DNA of 64,000 nt. Source: an uncultured Draconibacterium sp. (lineage in GTDB: Bacteria > Bacteroidota > Bacteroidia > Bacteroidales > Prolixibacteraceae). Of this stretch, positions 14,111 through 22,777 are shown in pieces (the stretch's first letter is position 1; every line of letters begins with the position of its first letter). The notes under the pieces were generated by a model, which saw only the letters and a list, made by a program, of their open reading frames with translations, was not told the DNA's origin and ran no database searches. The position numbers and the translations under genes were made by a program. The DNA lies in assembly GCF_913063105.1 (NCBI RefSeq), contig NZ_CAJXYQ010000007.1, positions 124,001 through 188,000 on the forward strand, read 5' to 3'.

Positions 14111-16708
14111 TTATTGCAGCATAAATTTTACGGTAAACTCCAATGTTTTTCCTTTTAAGTCATCAATCTTTAGTTTTGGCAAAGTATACAGAACCCGTTT
14201 AGCTTCACTGTCGAATTTTCCTTGTACACCTAAAACAACAGACCCGATATTTTCGGTTGGTTTGTAGGCAACCACAACCACCTCATCCACTTGTACTGCT
14301 CCATCAATTTTTTCAGTACCAACATTCGAGATGGTTCCGTTTTCGCTAAGCTCAACATAAACTTTGCTTACCCCCTCCTGGTTGGCATTGCGCAAATCAA
14401 GCGGATATTTTATTCGTTCAGCAATAAACTTTCGCAGTTCTATTACCGAAGTAATTTCGGCCGATTTGGTGGTAATCAATATCACCCCATCTTTGGCTTC
14501 AGCGCCAAACCTTACCACTGCTGTGGCATCTTTTAAAACTGAAATTGATTCGATATCGTCGGGCTTAATATCATCCATTTCGCCTTCGTACTTTATGCCA
14601 TCAACATAAACAAGTGGTGCTCCTTCAATTTTGGCAGCGTTTTTCGATTTTATTACAATGGCGCCATCTTTTGCAGCCGGGCCATATTTTTCGATAGCCG
14701 ATTCGCCCTTTAGTATATTGATCGACTCAATGCTTTCGGCATCGATATCGCTAACTTCGCCATCGTACTTTTTACCGTCTTTTATAACCAGGGCATTGTG
14801 CATTTCATTTTTTACGCGCTCTTTGGTGGTAAAAATTACAACACCGTTCTTGCCCTTTTCGCCATAAAGAGCTGTAGCATTTTCGTCTTTTAATACCGAA
14901 ATCGACTCGAGTTCTTCTGCCGAAATTTCTTCTACTTTTCCTATCTCTTTCCCATCCAAAATGTACAAGGGAGCCTCCCCGTCTTCATTCGTAATTTTCA
15001 AACTATGTACATCAATGGTAACATCCTTTTTCTTTCCGTAGCCAATAATTTTAATTTCATCGTCCGAGCCAGTTCCATCAGCAATCAAGCTTACATTAAT
15101 TGCTTTCTCTCCGTTTATTTTCACCTCTTTTGCCTGATAGCCAATCATTGAGAAGACCAGCGTTTGGTTTGCATCTGTTTTTATTTCGTAGTTGCCTGAA
15201 AGATCGGTAATGGTTCCAACGTTAGAACCTTTTACCAAAACAGCAGCAGCCACTATTGGCTCGCCTTTTTCGTTGGTAACTTTACCGCTTACCTTCAGTT
15301 TTGGTGAAACAGCAACTCCGTATGCCGATTGCTGCGAATCGATATCGCTTCTGGTTAACACCACATTTATTTTTTCTTTGTTAACCGGAACTTTTTTAAA
15401 CTCATAACCCAACATATTAAAAACGAGTACTGCATCTTTGTTGGCAACTCTAATCTCGTAATTACCCTGCATGTCTGATAGGGTTCCTGTGGTGCTACCT
15501 TCGATAAGCACGGCCACTGCCGGAATTGGTTCGCCTTTGTCGTTGGTAATTTTTCCTTTAACAGTAATTTCAGAAATGGTAGTTTCGGCGGTCAGCTGGT
15601 CAAAATCAGCATTGGTGCCCTCCACATAATCCGAAGTGCGGATAAAAAACACCGAAGGTTCGCCATTCTCTTTAATATCGATACCATTCGAAACTACATT
15701 GTCTTCAATTCCTAAAGCTTTGGTAATTTCGGCCCCATCAATTCCTTCAGAGAAATCAATGTTTTTCAGGTCAGGATGATCTTGTGGAATCACTACTCCG
15801 TCGACAATAATCTGAACATTTTTTTTGGCCTGAACAAATTCAGTTTTCACCTCTTTGTTCGACAAACCCATTACCAAAATGGCCAGCATGGGCAGCACAA
15901 CTAACTGTTTCAGCAGGCTGTACCGGTTTTCTGTTTTCTTTTTCATCATAATAATACGGTTTTTTAATTGAGAGCCGTTAAGCGCAGTCAAAAAGGGAGC
16001 CACTCCTTTTTTATGCGCTAAACCCACCATGGCCATTTGGTAAGCTTCGGCATTATTGTTTTTCGTTATTTGGTCATCGGTAAGGTATTCCAGGTTATCG
16101 CGAATGGCCGCTTTTAGCAACCACGCAAAGGGATTAAACCACTGAAACAGAAAAAGAATTTCGGCAAAAAGAATATCGAGTGTGTGATTTTCTCTTACAT
16201 GCACCATTTCGTGGTTTACAATTACTTCAAGGTTGGGGTTGTCAAGCGTTTTCTCCGAAACTACAATACGCTTAAAAAACGAAAAAGGGTGCACATCTTT
16301 TTTCGTTAGGTTTACTTCGGCACCAAACAATTCTTTTAAGTAGCTAAAGCGTATAATTTTTATGGCTTTGAGGTGCCCCAGCAGTAAATGAACAGTAAAC
16401 ACCACTATTCCAAGCAAATAAATTCCCAGCAGGTAATGAAACCACTGGAGTGCAAATGCTTGCTCGGATGCTACAGCTGTTTCGGGCAGGTAGGCAAAAC
16501 TATTGGCTGCATTTACCATCGACGGCTGAATATACTTAATTCGGGTAAACGTAATTAGCGGAATTAAAAAACTTAATGCCAAAGAAACCGGCAAATAAAT
16601 GCGGTTAAACACAAAATGTTTCTGGTGTTGAAACAACGCCATGTACAGCAAATACAATGCGCCTGCCCCAAGTGCCACCTTCCCGATATAAAACAAGAAA
16701 CTTTCCAT
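14111..16708 (-). CDS. M56 (BlaR1-like) membrane peptidase with carboxypeptidase-regulatory, plug-like and TonB-C-like domains
   Basis: 865 residues. The N-terminal half (1-300) has several membrane helices and an M56 zinc peptidase site, HEMVH at 166-170, with Glu207 as likely third ligand. A further membrane segment near 270-290 leads to a long periplasmic part. This holds two carboxypeptidase-regulatory repeats (VKGKITNDKGEPIPA and VSGKVTNEKGEPIVA). After these come three repeats that resemble the plug of TonB receptors (each with S/N-I-x-V/I-L-K and Y/F-G-x-x-x-K-x-G), and a TonB-C-like tail (IKYPLDLRNANQEGVSKVYVEL). M56 proteins sense envelope signals and inactivate BlaI-type repressors by proteolysis. 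The gene overlaps the BlaI gene in a TAATG junction. The sensed ligand is unknown. Confidence 0.9.
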   Translation of the reverse strand: MESFLFYIGKVALGAGALYLLYMALFQHQKHFVFNRIYLPVSLALSFLIPLITFTRIKYIQPSMVNAANSFAYLPETAVASEQAFALQWFHYLLGIYLLGIVVFTVHLLLGHLKAIKIIRFSYLKELFGAEVNLTKKDVHPFSFFKRIVVSEKTLDNPNLEVIVNHEMVHVRENHTLDILFAEILFLFQWFNPFAWLLKAAIRDNLEYLTDDQITKNNNAEAYQMAMVGLAHKKGVAPFLTALNGSQLKNRIIMMKKKTENRYSLLKQLVVLPMLAILVMGLSNKEVKTEFVQAKKNVQIIVDGVVIPQDHPDLKNIDFSEGIDGAEITKALGIEDNVVSNGIDIKENGEPSVFFIRTSDYVEGTNADFDQLTAETTISEITVKGKITNDKGEPIPAVAVLIEGSTTGTLSDMQGNYEIRVANKDAVLVFNMLGYEFKKVPVNKEKINVVLTRSDIDSQQSAYGVAVSPKLKVSGKVTNEKGEPIVAAAVLVKGSNVGTITDLSGNYEIKTDANQTLVFSMIGYQAKEVKINGEKAINVSLIADGTGSDDEIKIIGYGKKKDVTIDVHSLKITNEDGEAPLYILDGKEIGKVEEISAEELESISVLKDENATALYGEKGKNGVVIFTTKERVKNEMHNALVIKDGKKYDGEVSDIDAESIESINILKGESAIEKYGPAAKDGAIVIKSKNAAKIEGAPLVYVDGIKYEGEMDDIKPDDIESISVLKDATAVVRFGAEAKDGVILITTKSAEITSVIELRKFIAERIKYPLDLRNANQEGVSKVYVELSENGTISNVGTEKIDGAVQVDEVVVVAYKPTENIGSVVLGVQGKFDSEAKRVLYTLPKLKIDDLKGKTLEFTVKFMLQ

Positions 16709-17067
16709 TATTTTTTATCTTTTATCAGTTTTACCAACTCGTCAATCTCCTCCTCCGACAGGTTCTTCTCTTTTACAAAAAAGGCCACAGCACTTTTGTA
16801 CGAGTTATCGAAATAATCGCTAACTACCTGGTTCATAAACGAGCGACGGTACTCTTCTTTCGAGATCAGCGGAAAATACTGGTAGGTGTTGCCGTATTGT
16901 TTAAAGCCTATCACTCCTTTATCCTGCAACAAACGCACCAACGACGAAATGGTATTGTAATGTGGTTTAGGCTCGGGATACAACTCAACAATGTCTTTTA
17001 CAAATGCTTTTTCCAGTTTCCAGAGGATTTTCATCAGCTCCTCTTCCTTTTTTGTTAGTTTCTTCAT
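16708..17067 (-). CDS. BlaI/MecI/CopY family repressor
   Basis: 119 residues, the family's usual length. The winged helix starts LTKKEEELMKILWKLEKAFVKDIVELY and continues with YNTISSLVRLLQDKGVIGF, the recognition helix region. The C-terminal half (SDYFDNSYKSAVAFF) is the dimerisation and cleavage region. It is the first gene of a two-gene unit with the M56 peptidase, the standard repressor-sensor arrangement. Three AACTGA-type dyads at exact 20-bp spacing straddle its promoter, indicating autorepression. Targets beyond this locus cannot be read from the window. Confidence 0.93.
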   Translation of the reverse strand: MKKLTKKEEELMKILWKLEKAFVKDIVELYPEPKPHYNTISSLVRLLQDKGVIGFKQYGNTYQYFPLISKEEYRRSFMNQVVSDYFDNSYKSAVAFFVKEKNLSEEEIDELVKLIKDKK

Positions 17068-17136
17068 TTTGCGGACTATTAGTTTTTAGTACTGAGCACA
17101 AAGTACCGGGTACTGAGACTTTTCGAATTACGCAGA

Positions 17137-17168
17137 CAAACATACAACTGATTTTTCAGTTATGCAAC
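17137..17168 (-). promoter_or_regulatory. Promoter of the blaI-M56 unit
   Basis: The minus strand reads GTTG (17168-17165), a 20-base spacer, then TATGTTTG (17144-17137), an exact TAnnTTTG match. This is the canonical Bacteroidota layout with one mismatch in the -33 box. The start of transcription would be near 17130, about 60 bases before the ATG. The first operator fills the spacer and the second overlaps the -33 box. Confidence 0.75.
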
Positions 17169-17201
17169 TGTTTTATCAGTTTTTAAACTGAATTTTCAGT
17201 T
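17146..17201. promoter_or_regulatory. Three phased BlaI-type operators
   Basis: Three 16-bp dyads, AACTG(A/T)-N4-TCAGTT, lie at 17146-17161, 17166-17181 and 17186-17201, each exactly 20 bases after the last. Two are perfect inverted repeats and the middle one has one mismatch. They cover the spacer and -33 box of the blaI promoter. The spacing of close to two helical turns would put bound dimers on the same face of the DNA. Confidence 0.85.
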
Positions 17202-17245
17202 GAATTGTTTTCAATCCGGTCTGAAGCGTTTCCCGGCAAAGCGTT

Positions 17246-17680
17246 TCAAAGTTTTTTACTTAATAGTATACGATGTTCTAAAATGCTGTCTTTTTCTTGA
17301 AAACCAACAATGGAGTACCCGTTTTTTAGCGCAAAATGTAGCATTGGTTTGAACTTGTTGCGGGTTTTTAAAACCATTGAAGTATAACCTTTGCCCCGGG
17401 CCAATTGCTCCATTTTCTGGGTTAACCGTTGGGCAATTCCTTTGTTTCGATAGGTAGGGAGCACTCCGCCCAACCAAGAATAAAACGAACCATCGTTGTA
17501 GCGGCAATAGCCGATTTTAACGCCAACGGCTGTTGCACCGGAGTAGGCCACCAATATTATCGGATCGGTTTTTAAGCGCCCCGTTAAGTTCTGTTTTTCA
17601 ATGGGCTCGGCTAATTCCGGAATTTTGCGCAATACCTCAATTGCAGAATCGGTATTTTGCTCCTGGCAAACTGTAATCAT
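17246..17680 (-). CDS. GNAT family N-acetyltransferase
   Basis: 144 residues. The acetyl-CoA-binding signature appears as VLPTYRNKGIAQRLTQKMEQ, with the R/Q-x-x-G-x-A-like loop, and is followed by the strand-helix LARGKGYTSMVLKTRN and a C-terminal KNGYSIVGF motif. This is the single-domain GNAT plan; the acceptor substrate cannot be assigned. The gene is close behind the TonB-type receptor on the same strand but separated by a terminator, so it is probably independently expressed. Confidence 0.85.
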   Translation of the reverse strand: MITVCQEQNTDSAIEVLRKIPELAEPIEKQNLTGRLKTDPIILVAYSGATAVGVKIGYCRYNDGSFYSWLGGVLPTYRNKGIAQRLTQKMEQLARGKGYTSMVLKTRNKFKPMLHFALKNGYSIVGFQEKDSILEHRILLSKKL

Positions 17681-17701
17681 AACCGAAAATAATGTTTTTC
17701 A

Positions 17702-17730
17702 ATAAAAAATGCCGCTCAACGAGCAGCATT
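17702..17730 (-). terminator. Intrinsic terminator of the outer-membrane receptor gene
   Basis: On the minus strand AATGCTGCTC pairs with GAGCGGCATT around a GTT loop (one internal mismatch) and is followed by a T run, 26 bases after the stop codon. Confidence 0.8.
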
Positions 17731-17755
17731 TGTATTTGTAAAAAACGTATTATTT

Positions 17756-20236
17756 CTAATAATCGCCACCACCCATATCCATTCCGCCATCGCCTCCGCC
17801 GTTACCGCGTCGCTCTTCTTTAAAGTTATTTATTTTATAACTAAGGGTTAAGAATACCACACGTGGTTCGCGTTGCATGCGGAATGAACTTTTGAAATCG
17901 TCGCCATAGGTGGTTCGCTCAAAACGAGCGGTACCAAAGGGATCGCGAAAACTAACTGTTGCAGCCAGTTTATTATTCCAAAACTCCTGTCGGTACGAGA
18001 AATTGGTAAAAAACATGGCTCCGGTTTCGCCCTGTGCAGAAACTGACGAGCCGCGAAAGAAAGCTGTAACCTGAAAACGAGAACTTGGAGAGAACTTAAA
18101 AGTAGTATTCATTCTTCCTCCCCAGTTGGTACTTTCCTGGTCAATCGATTCGCCATTCAGGTCGCCGGTAATTTTATAATTAAATACATTAACACTGGCA
18201 TTCAGTATCAACCATTCTTTATAGCTCAGGTTACCGGTAAACTCAACACCCGTAGCATAATCTTTATCAAAATTATCGGTGTAAAGGTAAAATATGCCGT
18301 CGTCTCCCCGTTCCTCGGTTCGGTCAATTTTATTGTTGGTAACCCTTCTGAACAGGTCGGCCGACACATACGAACGGGTTTCGCCAAAGCGCTTCAGCAT
18401 ACCAATCTCGTATGAATTGGTATACTCAGGTTTTAAATCGGGATTACCAAAACGAATGGTGTACCGGTTGTAGTAATTGGGCGTTGGATCCAAATCGCGA
18501 CCGCTAGGGCGGTTTATCCGGCGGCTGTAACTGGCCGTTAAGTCGGCTGTTTTATTTACCTGATACGAAAAATGTGCCGTAGGAAACAAATCAAAGCGAT
18601 TTAATGATGATGTTTCAGTGGCATTTGAATTTTGAATTTCACGAAGCGTTAGTTCGCCGCGCAATCCGGCCATATATGCCAGTTTCCCGCTTTTGTTGCT
18701 GTAAGTAGAGTATACTGCATGAATATCGCGTTGAAAATCGGTAGCGCTTGAATATTCATCGTTAATAATCCACGAGCCACTTTCCTGGTCGAAATCACGA
18801 AATTCCAGTTCCTCGAGTTCGCTTTCTAAACGCCCCTGGTAACCGGCTTCAAAGCGGCCATCCTCACTAAACGGGTAGGTATAATCAAGCTTTAAACGAA
18901 TATCTTGCTCCTCTTCTGTTTCAAAAGTCGACACCCGGGACAAAAATTCATCAGAAGGGATAAAATCGGCATCAGCAAGAAGTTCTCCTTCAGTTTCATT
19001 ATCTGTTCCGGTTTCGTTAGAATAGAATGCTGAAGCCTCGAGGCGGTGCCCTTCGTCGTTAAATTTTTGCTGAAAATTCATATTTAGGGTATAGTAATCA
19101 TTTTTTCGAACAGAAGTTTCTTCACTTATAGAATAGATATGATCGGCGGCTGGAATGAAAAAATTCTCGGTACGCCCACCACCTTCGTTCGAGCGCTCAG
19201 AAACACCAACTTCGCCCGAAAATGTTAGTGTTGAACGATCGTTCAAATACCAATCGGTACCTCCTTTAACGCTGTGTCCACCGCGTATCCAGTTGCGATC
19301 GCCATCCATATTTAAAAATTCGGTAGTATCGTTGTAATACGTTTCTCGTCTGATTTTCATTTCTCCGTTATTGATCTCGTCTCGCCAATCGGCACCAAAA
19401 AACAGGTTAAGTTTTTCCATTCGATAGTTGAGCATAAAATCGCCCTGGTATTTTTCGCCGGTTCCAATACTGGCATTTACAATACCGTTTAATCCGTTCA
19501 ACGAATTCTTTTTCATAACCAGGTTGATAATCCCTGCTGTGCCATCGGGTTCGTATTTTGCCGATGGATTGGTAATAATTTCGATATTCTCGATTGCCGA
19601 AGAAGGTATCTGGCGTAAGGCATCGCTGCCGCTTAAAACACTCGGCCTACCATCAATTAATACGGTAAAATTGCCCGAGCCTCTTAGCGAAACATTACCT
19701 TCGATATCAACCTGAATGGATGGTGTATTCTCCAATACATCAACAGCAGTGCCACCCACCGCGCTAATTACCTGGCTAACATTAACTACTTTTTTATCGA
19801 GCTTGTACTCTACAGCTGCCCTGTCGGCCACCACATCAATAGCACCAATGGCTACTGTTGAAGGGCTAAGGCTAACTGCGCCAATATTGTACACCCGGTT
19901 TCCCCGGTCGAGAATAATATTATTTACATTTGTTTTATCGAAACCGATAAAATTAGCTTCCAGAAAATAGTCGCCGTAGGCAACATCTGCAATCTCAAAT
20001 TCTCCATTTTCATTGGTTATTCCACCGGTTATTAAAGTAGAGTCTGTTAAGGTGTATACGGCAATATTGGCAAACTCCATGGGGCTTGTCGATTCTTTAT
20101 CTACAATTTTTCCAATAATTTTCCCCTTCCCATCATCGTCCGGATTTGTTGATTTTTCCGGAGTATCCGCTTTGGCATAAGCTAGCGCTCCAACTAAAAG
20201 AAGGCCAGATAATACCAGTTTCATTAAGTGTTTCAT
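17756..20236 (-). CDS. Outer-membrane beta-barrel protein with carboxypeptidase-regulatory domain (TonB-receptor-like)
   Basis: About 826 residues from the chosen ATG at 20236, which gives a clean signal peptide (MKHLMKLVLSGLLLVGALAYAKA); an ATG 48 bases upstream would add a polar extension and is less likely. After the signal comes a carboxypeptidase-regulatory beta-sandwich (GKIIGKIVDKESTSPMEFAN), then a plug domain (GGTAVDVLENTPSIQVD, VSLRGSGNFTVLIDGRPSVL) and a 'beta-barrel family' barrel with the NPSAKYEPDGTAGIINL motif typical of this branch. The C-terminus is an unusual Gly/Asp/Met tail (GGGDGGMDMGGGDY). Cargo is unknown; a partner SusD is absent. Such proteins depend on TonB for uptake of large or scarce ligands. 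Confidence 0.9.
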   Translation of the reverse strand: MKHLMKLVLSGLLLVGALAYAKADTPEKSTNPDDDGKGKIIGKIVDKESTSPMEFANIAVYTLTDSTLITGGITNENGEFEIADVAYGDYFLEANFIGFDKTNVNNIILDRGNRVYNIGAVSLSPSTVAIGAIDVVADRAAVEYKLDKKVVNVSQVISAVGGTAVDVLENTPSIQVDIEGNVSLRGSGNFTVLIDGRPSVLSGSDALRQIPSSAIENIEIITNPSAKYEPDGTAGIINLVMKKNSLNGLNGIVNASIGTGEKYQGDFMLNYRMEKLNLFFGADWRDEINNGEMKIRRETYYNDTTEFLNMDGDRNWIRGGHSVKGGTDWYLNDRSTLTFSGEVGVSERSNEGGGRTENFFIPAADHIYSISEETSVRKNDYYTLNMNFQQKFNDEGHRLEASAFYSNETGTDNETEGELLADADFIPSDEFLSRVSTFETEEEQDIRLKLDYTYPFSEDGRFEAGYQGRLESELEELEFRDFDQESGSWIINDEYSSATDFQRDIHAVYSTYSNKSGKLAYMAGLRGELTLREIQNSNATETSSLNRFDLFPTAHFSYQVNKTADLTASYSRRINRPSGRDLDPTPNYYNRYTIRFGNPDLKPEYTNSYEIGMLKRFGETRSYVSADLFRRVTNNKIDRTEERGDDGIFYLYTDNFDKDYATGVEFTGNLSYKEWLILNASVNVFNYKITGDLNGESIDQESTNWGGRMNTTFKFSPSSRFQVTAFFRGSSVSAQGETGAMFFTNFSYRQEFWNNKLAATVSFRDPFGTARFERTTYGDDFKSSFRMQREPRVVFLTLSYKINNFKEERRGNGGGDGGMDMGGGDY

Positions 20237-20511
20237 TGCTGTTTTTAAATTGTTTTCATTCTGTTTTACACCTATTAAGACCATTTAGTCTTTTTTAGGT
20301 TTAATGCTAAAGTGTTAATTACTTGTTAACGTACACGGAATTGCTGAGATTATAGCGTAAACTTCTTCTCCAACAGAGTTGTGTATATCCTGAAGATATA
20401 TACAAAATAATGCTAGTTGACCGAGTATATTCTTCTTTACTTTAGCATCAAAACCACCTATCTAGCTGATTTTTTATCACTTACACTAATTTTATTTTTT
20501 TCGGGCATTGC

Positions 20512-20542
20512 TTTGTTATGCTAAATAGTTGGATTAACTTTG
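20512..20542 (+). promoter_or_regulatory. Promoter of the CD225-like gene
   Basis: TTTG (20512-20515), a 19-base spacer and TAACTTTG (20535-20542) match both Bacteroidota promoter elements exactly. Transcription would start near 20549, about 24 bases before the ATG at 20573, which also excludes the earlier TTG start at 20540. Confidence 0.85.
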
Positions 20543-20572
20543 CTTGCATCATCAATTTTAAACTTAATAACC

Positions 20573-20866
20573 ATGAATGATCAAGTCAATCAACAGCAAT
20601 CTCCTCCGCCTAACTATTTGGTTTTTGCTATTCTTGTTACCATTTTTTGTTGCCAGATATTAGGTATTGTATCCATTGTTTTTGCAGCACAGGTAAACTC
20701 AAAATTTAATGCAGGCGATTACCAGGGTGCGCTTAACGCCAGTAAAAACGCAAAACTTTGGGCCTGGATTGGATTAGCAAGTGGCCTGGCAGTTGCTATT
20801 ATTTTTACGCTATTATCGGTATTTGGCGTTATTGCAGGGCTATCGCTTGATGCCTTAGACTTTTAG
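20573..20866 (+). CDS. CD225/dispanin-family small membrane protein
   Basis: 97 residues from the ATG at 20573. A glutamine/proline-rich N-terminus (NQQQSPPPNYLVF) is followed by a membrane segment with LVTIFCCQILGIVSIVFA, a conserved polar loop (AAQVNSKFNAGDYQGALNAS) and a second membrane segment beginning KLWAWIGLASG. This is the CD225 domain shared with animal interferon-induced transmembrane proteins, including the central CC. Bacterial members are common in Bacteroidota but their function is unknown. The promoter is well formed. It is followed after 95 bases by the DUF2752 gene on the same strand. Confidence 0.88.
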   Translation: MNDQVNQQQSPPPNYLVFAILVTIFCCQILGIVSIVFAAQVNSKFNAGDYQGALNASKNAKLWAWIGLASGLAVAIIFTLLSVFGVIAGLSLDALDF

Positions 20867-20961
20867 CAAAGAGCAGTTGAAGTAAAACCACAGCTTTGCT
20901 AATTAAAAGCGCATTTGAATTTTTAGCGCAACCCTAATAAGTTGAGCGAGTATTTATACAA

Positions 20962-21369
20962 ATGAAAAAATCAGTAAATATTATACTGCTACTTCTAATT
21001 ACAGGAGTAGCAGTTCTTTTTTTCCTGCTCGACCCCTCGAAGCACGAGATTTTCCCAACATGTTTGTTTTATTCGCTTACCGGGGGTTATTGTCCGGGAT
21101 GTGGTTCGCAACGTGCACTTCACAGTTTATTACATTTTAATATTGCCGGGGTAATAAGTTACAACTTTTTGTTTTTACCTGCTGCACTTCTAATTTTATA
21201 CCATTACGTGCACCCACTGCTAAATAAAATGCTGGGCTGGAAACTGCCCAATTTATTCTATAAAAAGCAAACTCCATGGATTATTTTTGTTGTGGTGATT
21301 TTGTTTTGGGTTGCCCGTAATTTACCCATTTATCCGTTTAATGTACTTGCTCCGGGGATGGGAAAATAG
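20962..21369 (+). CDS. DUF2752 membrane protein
   Basis: 135 residues with three membrane segments. The defining motif GGYCPGCGSQRALHSLLHF (residues about 38-56) matches DUF2752, whose C-P-x-C-G-x-x-R core suggests metal or redox chemistry at the membrane face, though no function is established. It commonly sits beside CD225/dispanin genes in Bacteroidota, as here, and the two are likely expressed together. Confidence 0.88.
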   Translation: MKKSVNIILLLLITGVAVLFFLLDPSKHEIFPTCLFYSLTGGYCPGCGSQRALHSLLHFNIAGVISYNFLFLPAALLILYHYVHPLLNKMLGWKLPNLFYKKQTPWIIFVVVILFWVARNLPIYPFNVLAPGMGK

Positions 21370-21376
21370 AATGTCA

Positions 21377-21793
21377 TCAATGCTTTTTCAGGAAGTTTTT
21401 AATGGCATCTTTTGCCTCGTTAAAACCTGTGTAATAAATAACTTCAAGCTCGTTACAGCCCGATATCATGGCTGACAGGCGTTTATTATTCGCATTACGA
21501 AAAAGACAAAGTACAGGTTTTTTCATTTCAACCGCACGGCCAATTTCGTAACCAACACCCATTGAAACTGTTGTTACTTCAGCAACCACTGCATCGGCCT
21601 CTTTTAACCAATCCAAATCTCTATCGTGAATAAACTGATCATCGGGGCCATCGTCGCCCGCACTTGTTAATGCCGCATCGCCAACATGCTCGGTTAGCAC
21701 TTCGGCAAAAGCTTTCAGGTAATCAATAAGCTGTTCATACAATTTGGCATCTTGTCTCCCCCCGCGAATCGATCCGGCAAAATAAATTTTCAT
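21377..21793 (-). CDS. DNPH1-like 2'-deoxynucleoside 5'-phosphate N-hydrolase
   Basis: 138 residues, close to the length of mammalian DNPH1 (Rcl). The N-terminal loop FAGSIRGGR and the motifs LTEHVGDA, HDRDLDWLKEADAVVAEV and GVGYEIGRAVEMKKPVLCLF align closely with that enzyme, including the catalytic Glu in the last motif. DNPH1 cleaves the N-glycosidic bond of deoxynucleoside monophosphates, removing abnormal nucleotides such as 5-hydroxymethyl-dUMP. The alternative is a broader nucleoside 2-deoxyribosyltransferase. It follows a mechanosensitive channel gene by 7 bases and is probably cotranscribed with it, without an evident functional link. Confidence 0.85.
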   Translation of the reverse strand: MKIYFAGSIRGGRQDAKLYEQLIDYLKAFAEVLTEHVGDAALTSAGDDGPDDQFIHDRDLDWLKEADAVVAEVTTVSMGVGYEIGRAVEMKKPVLCLFRNANNKRLSAMISGCNELEVIYYTGFNEAKDAIKNFLKKH

Positions 21794-21800
21794 GCTTCTG

Positions 21801-22760
21801 TTAATTTTTGGTATTGTTGTTATGAGGTGTAAAATTGTGTTTCATTTCACCATCTTCAAACACAACACGCGTCCGAGGTAAACTCTCGGGGTAATTTTGC
21901 TGTATAAAGTCAATCATTTTTTCGCGTATGTACACCCGCAAATCCCATGCTGTTGGCGAATCTTTAGCACTTACCAGGGCTCTTATTTCAACTCCGTATT
22001 CTTTGGCATCGGTTACCTGCAACACATTTACTTTCTTGTCCCAAAGTGGCGTGTTTTCAAGTAAACGTGTCAGCTCCTTTCGCAAAGCTTCAAACGAAAC
22101 ACGATAGTCGGTATATAAAAATACGGTACCTAAAATTTCTGCTGACGTTCTTGTCCAGTTTTGAAAAGGTTTTTCAAAAAAATAGGTAGATGGCACTACC
22201 AGGCGGCGCTGATCCCATATTTTTACAACTACATACGTTAGGGTTATCTCTTCTATTCTTCCCCACTCGTTTTCAATAATCACTACATCATCAAGCCGAA
22301 TAGGCTGTGTAATTGCAATTTGCAAGCCCGCCAATACGGTTGCAATAAGTTTTTGTGCAGCAAAACCAATAATTATACCGGCCACACCTGCCGAAGCAAA
22401 TAAACTAATTCCCAATTGCCGCACCTCCTCAAACATCATCAGGGCAGTTCCTATGGCAATTAAAATAATCAGAAAATAGATTATACTTTCCATGATATTG
22501 AATTGGGTGAGAAACTTTCGTTCGCGCAAGTTATCTTCTTGCGAAGTATCGAGTTTTGCCAAAATAACTTTTTTAAATGCCCTTAACAAAACTATTGACG
22601 CCCAGGCAATACTAAGAATTAAAAGAATAGAGCCTGCCTTGTTAAAAAACGGAATGAGGCTGGAATTAACCAACTCATATTCTTTTATAAAAAACTTAAA
22701 AAACACCGCTAAAAGCAGCAGTAAAAACGGAATAATAAATTTTATGACTTGCTTCATCAC
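21801..22760 (-). CDS. MscS-family mechanosensitive channel
   Basis: 319 residues with four or five membrane segments in the first 160 residues. The pore-lining helix is VAGIIIGFAAQKLIATVLAG, followed by the MscS beta domain (PIRLDDVVIIENEWGRIEEI) and a cytoplasmic alpha/beta end. MscS channels open under membrane tension and release solutes on osmotic downshift. It is the second of two MscS paralogues in one operon, 17 bases after the first. The pore helices differ clearly, so this is not a recent duplication. Confidence 0.92.
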   Translation of the reverse strand: MMKQVIKFIIPFLLLLLAVFFKFFIKEYELVNSSLIPFFNKAGSILLILSIAWASIVLLRAFKKVILAKLDTSQEDNLRERKFLTQFNIMESIIYFLIILIAIGTALMMFEEVRQLGISLFASAGVAGIIIGFAAQKLIATVLAGLQIAITQPIRLDDVVIIENEWGRIEEITLTYVVVKIWDQRRLVVPSTYFFEKPFQNWTRTSAEILGTVFLYTDYRVSFEALRKELTRLLENTPLWDKKVNVLQVTDAKEYGVEIRALVSAKDSPTAWDLRVYIREKMIDFIQQNYPESLPRTRVVFEDGEMKHNFTPHNNNTKN

Positions 22761-22777
22761 TAACTCTTTTTATTTTT

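Noticed and set aside
20382..20404. Inverted repeat TGTATATC / GATATATACA in the gap upstream of the CD225 gene
   Set aside because: The arms differ by a two-base insertion and the site is far from both mapped promoters; chance in AT-rich DNA is likely.
20540..20572. Earlier start for the CD225-like protein
   Set aside because: The start would be a TTG lying within the promoter's -7 element (20535-20542); transcription begins after it.
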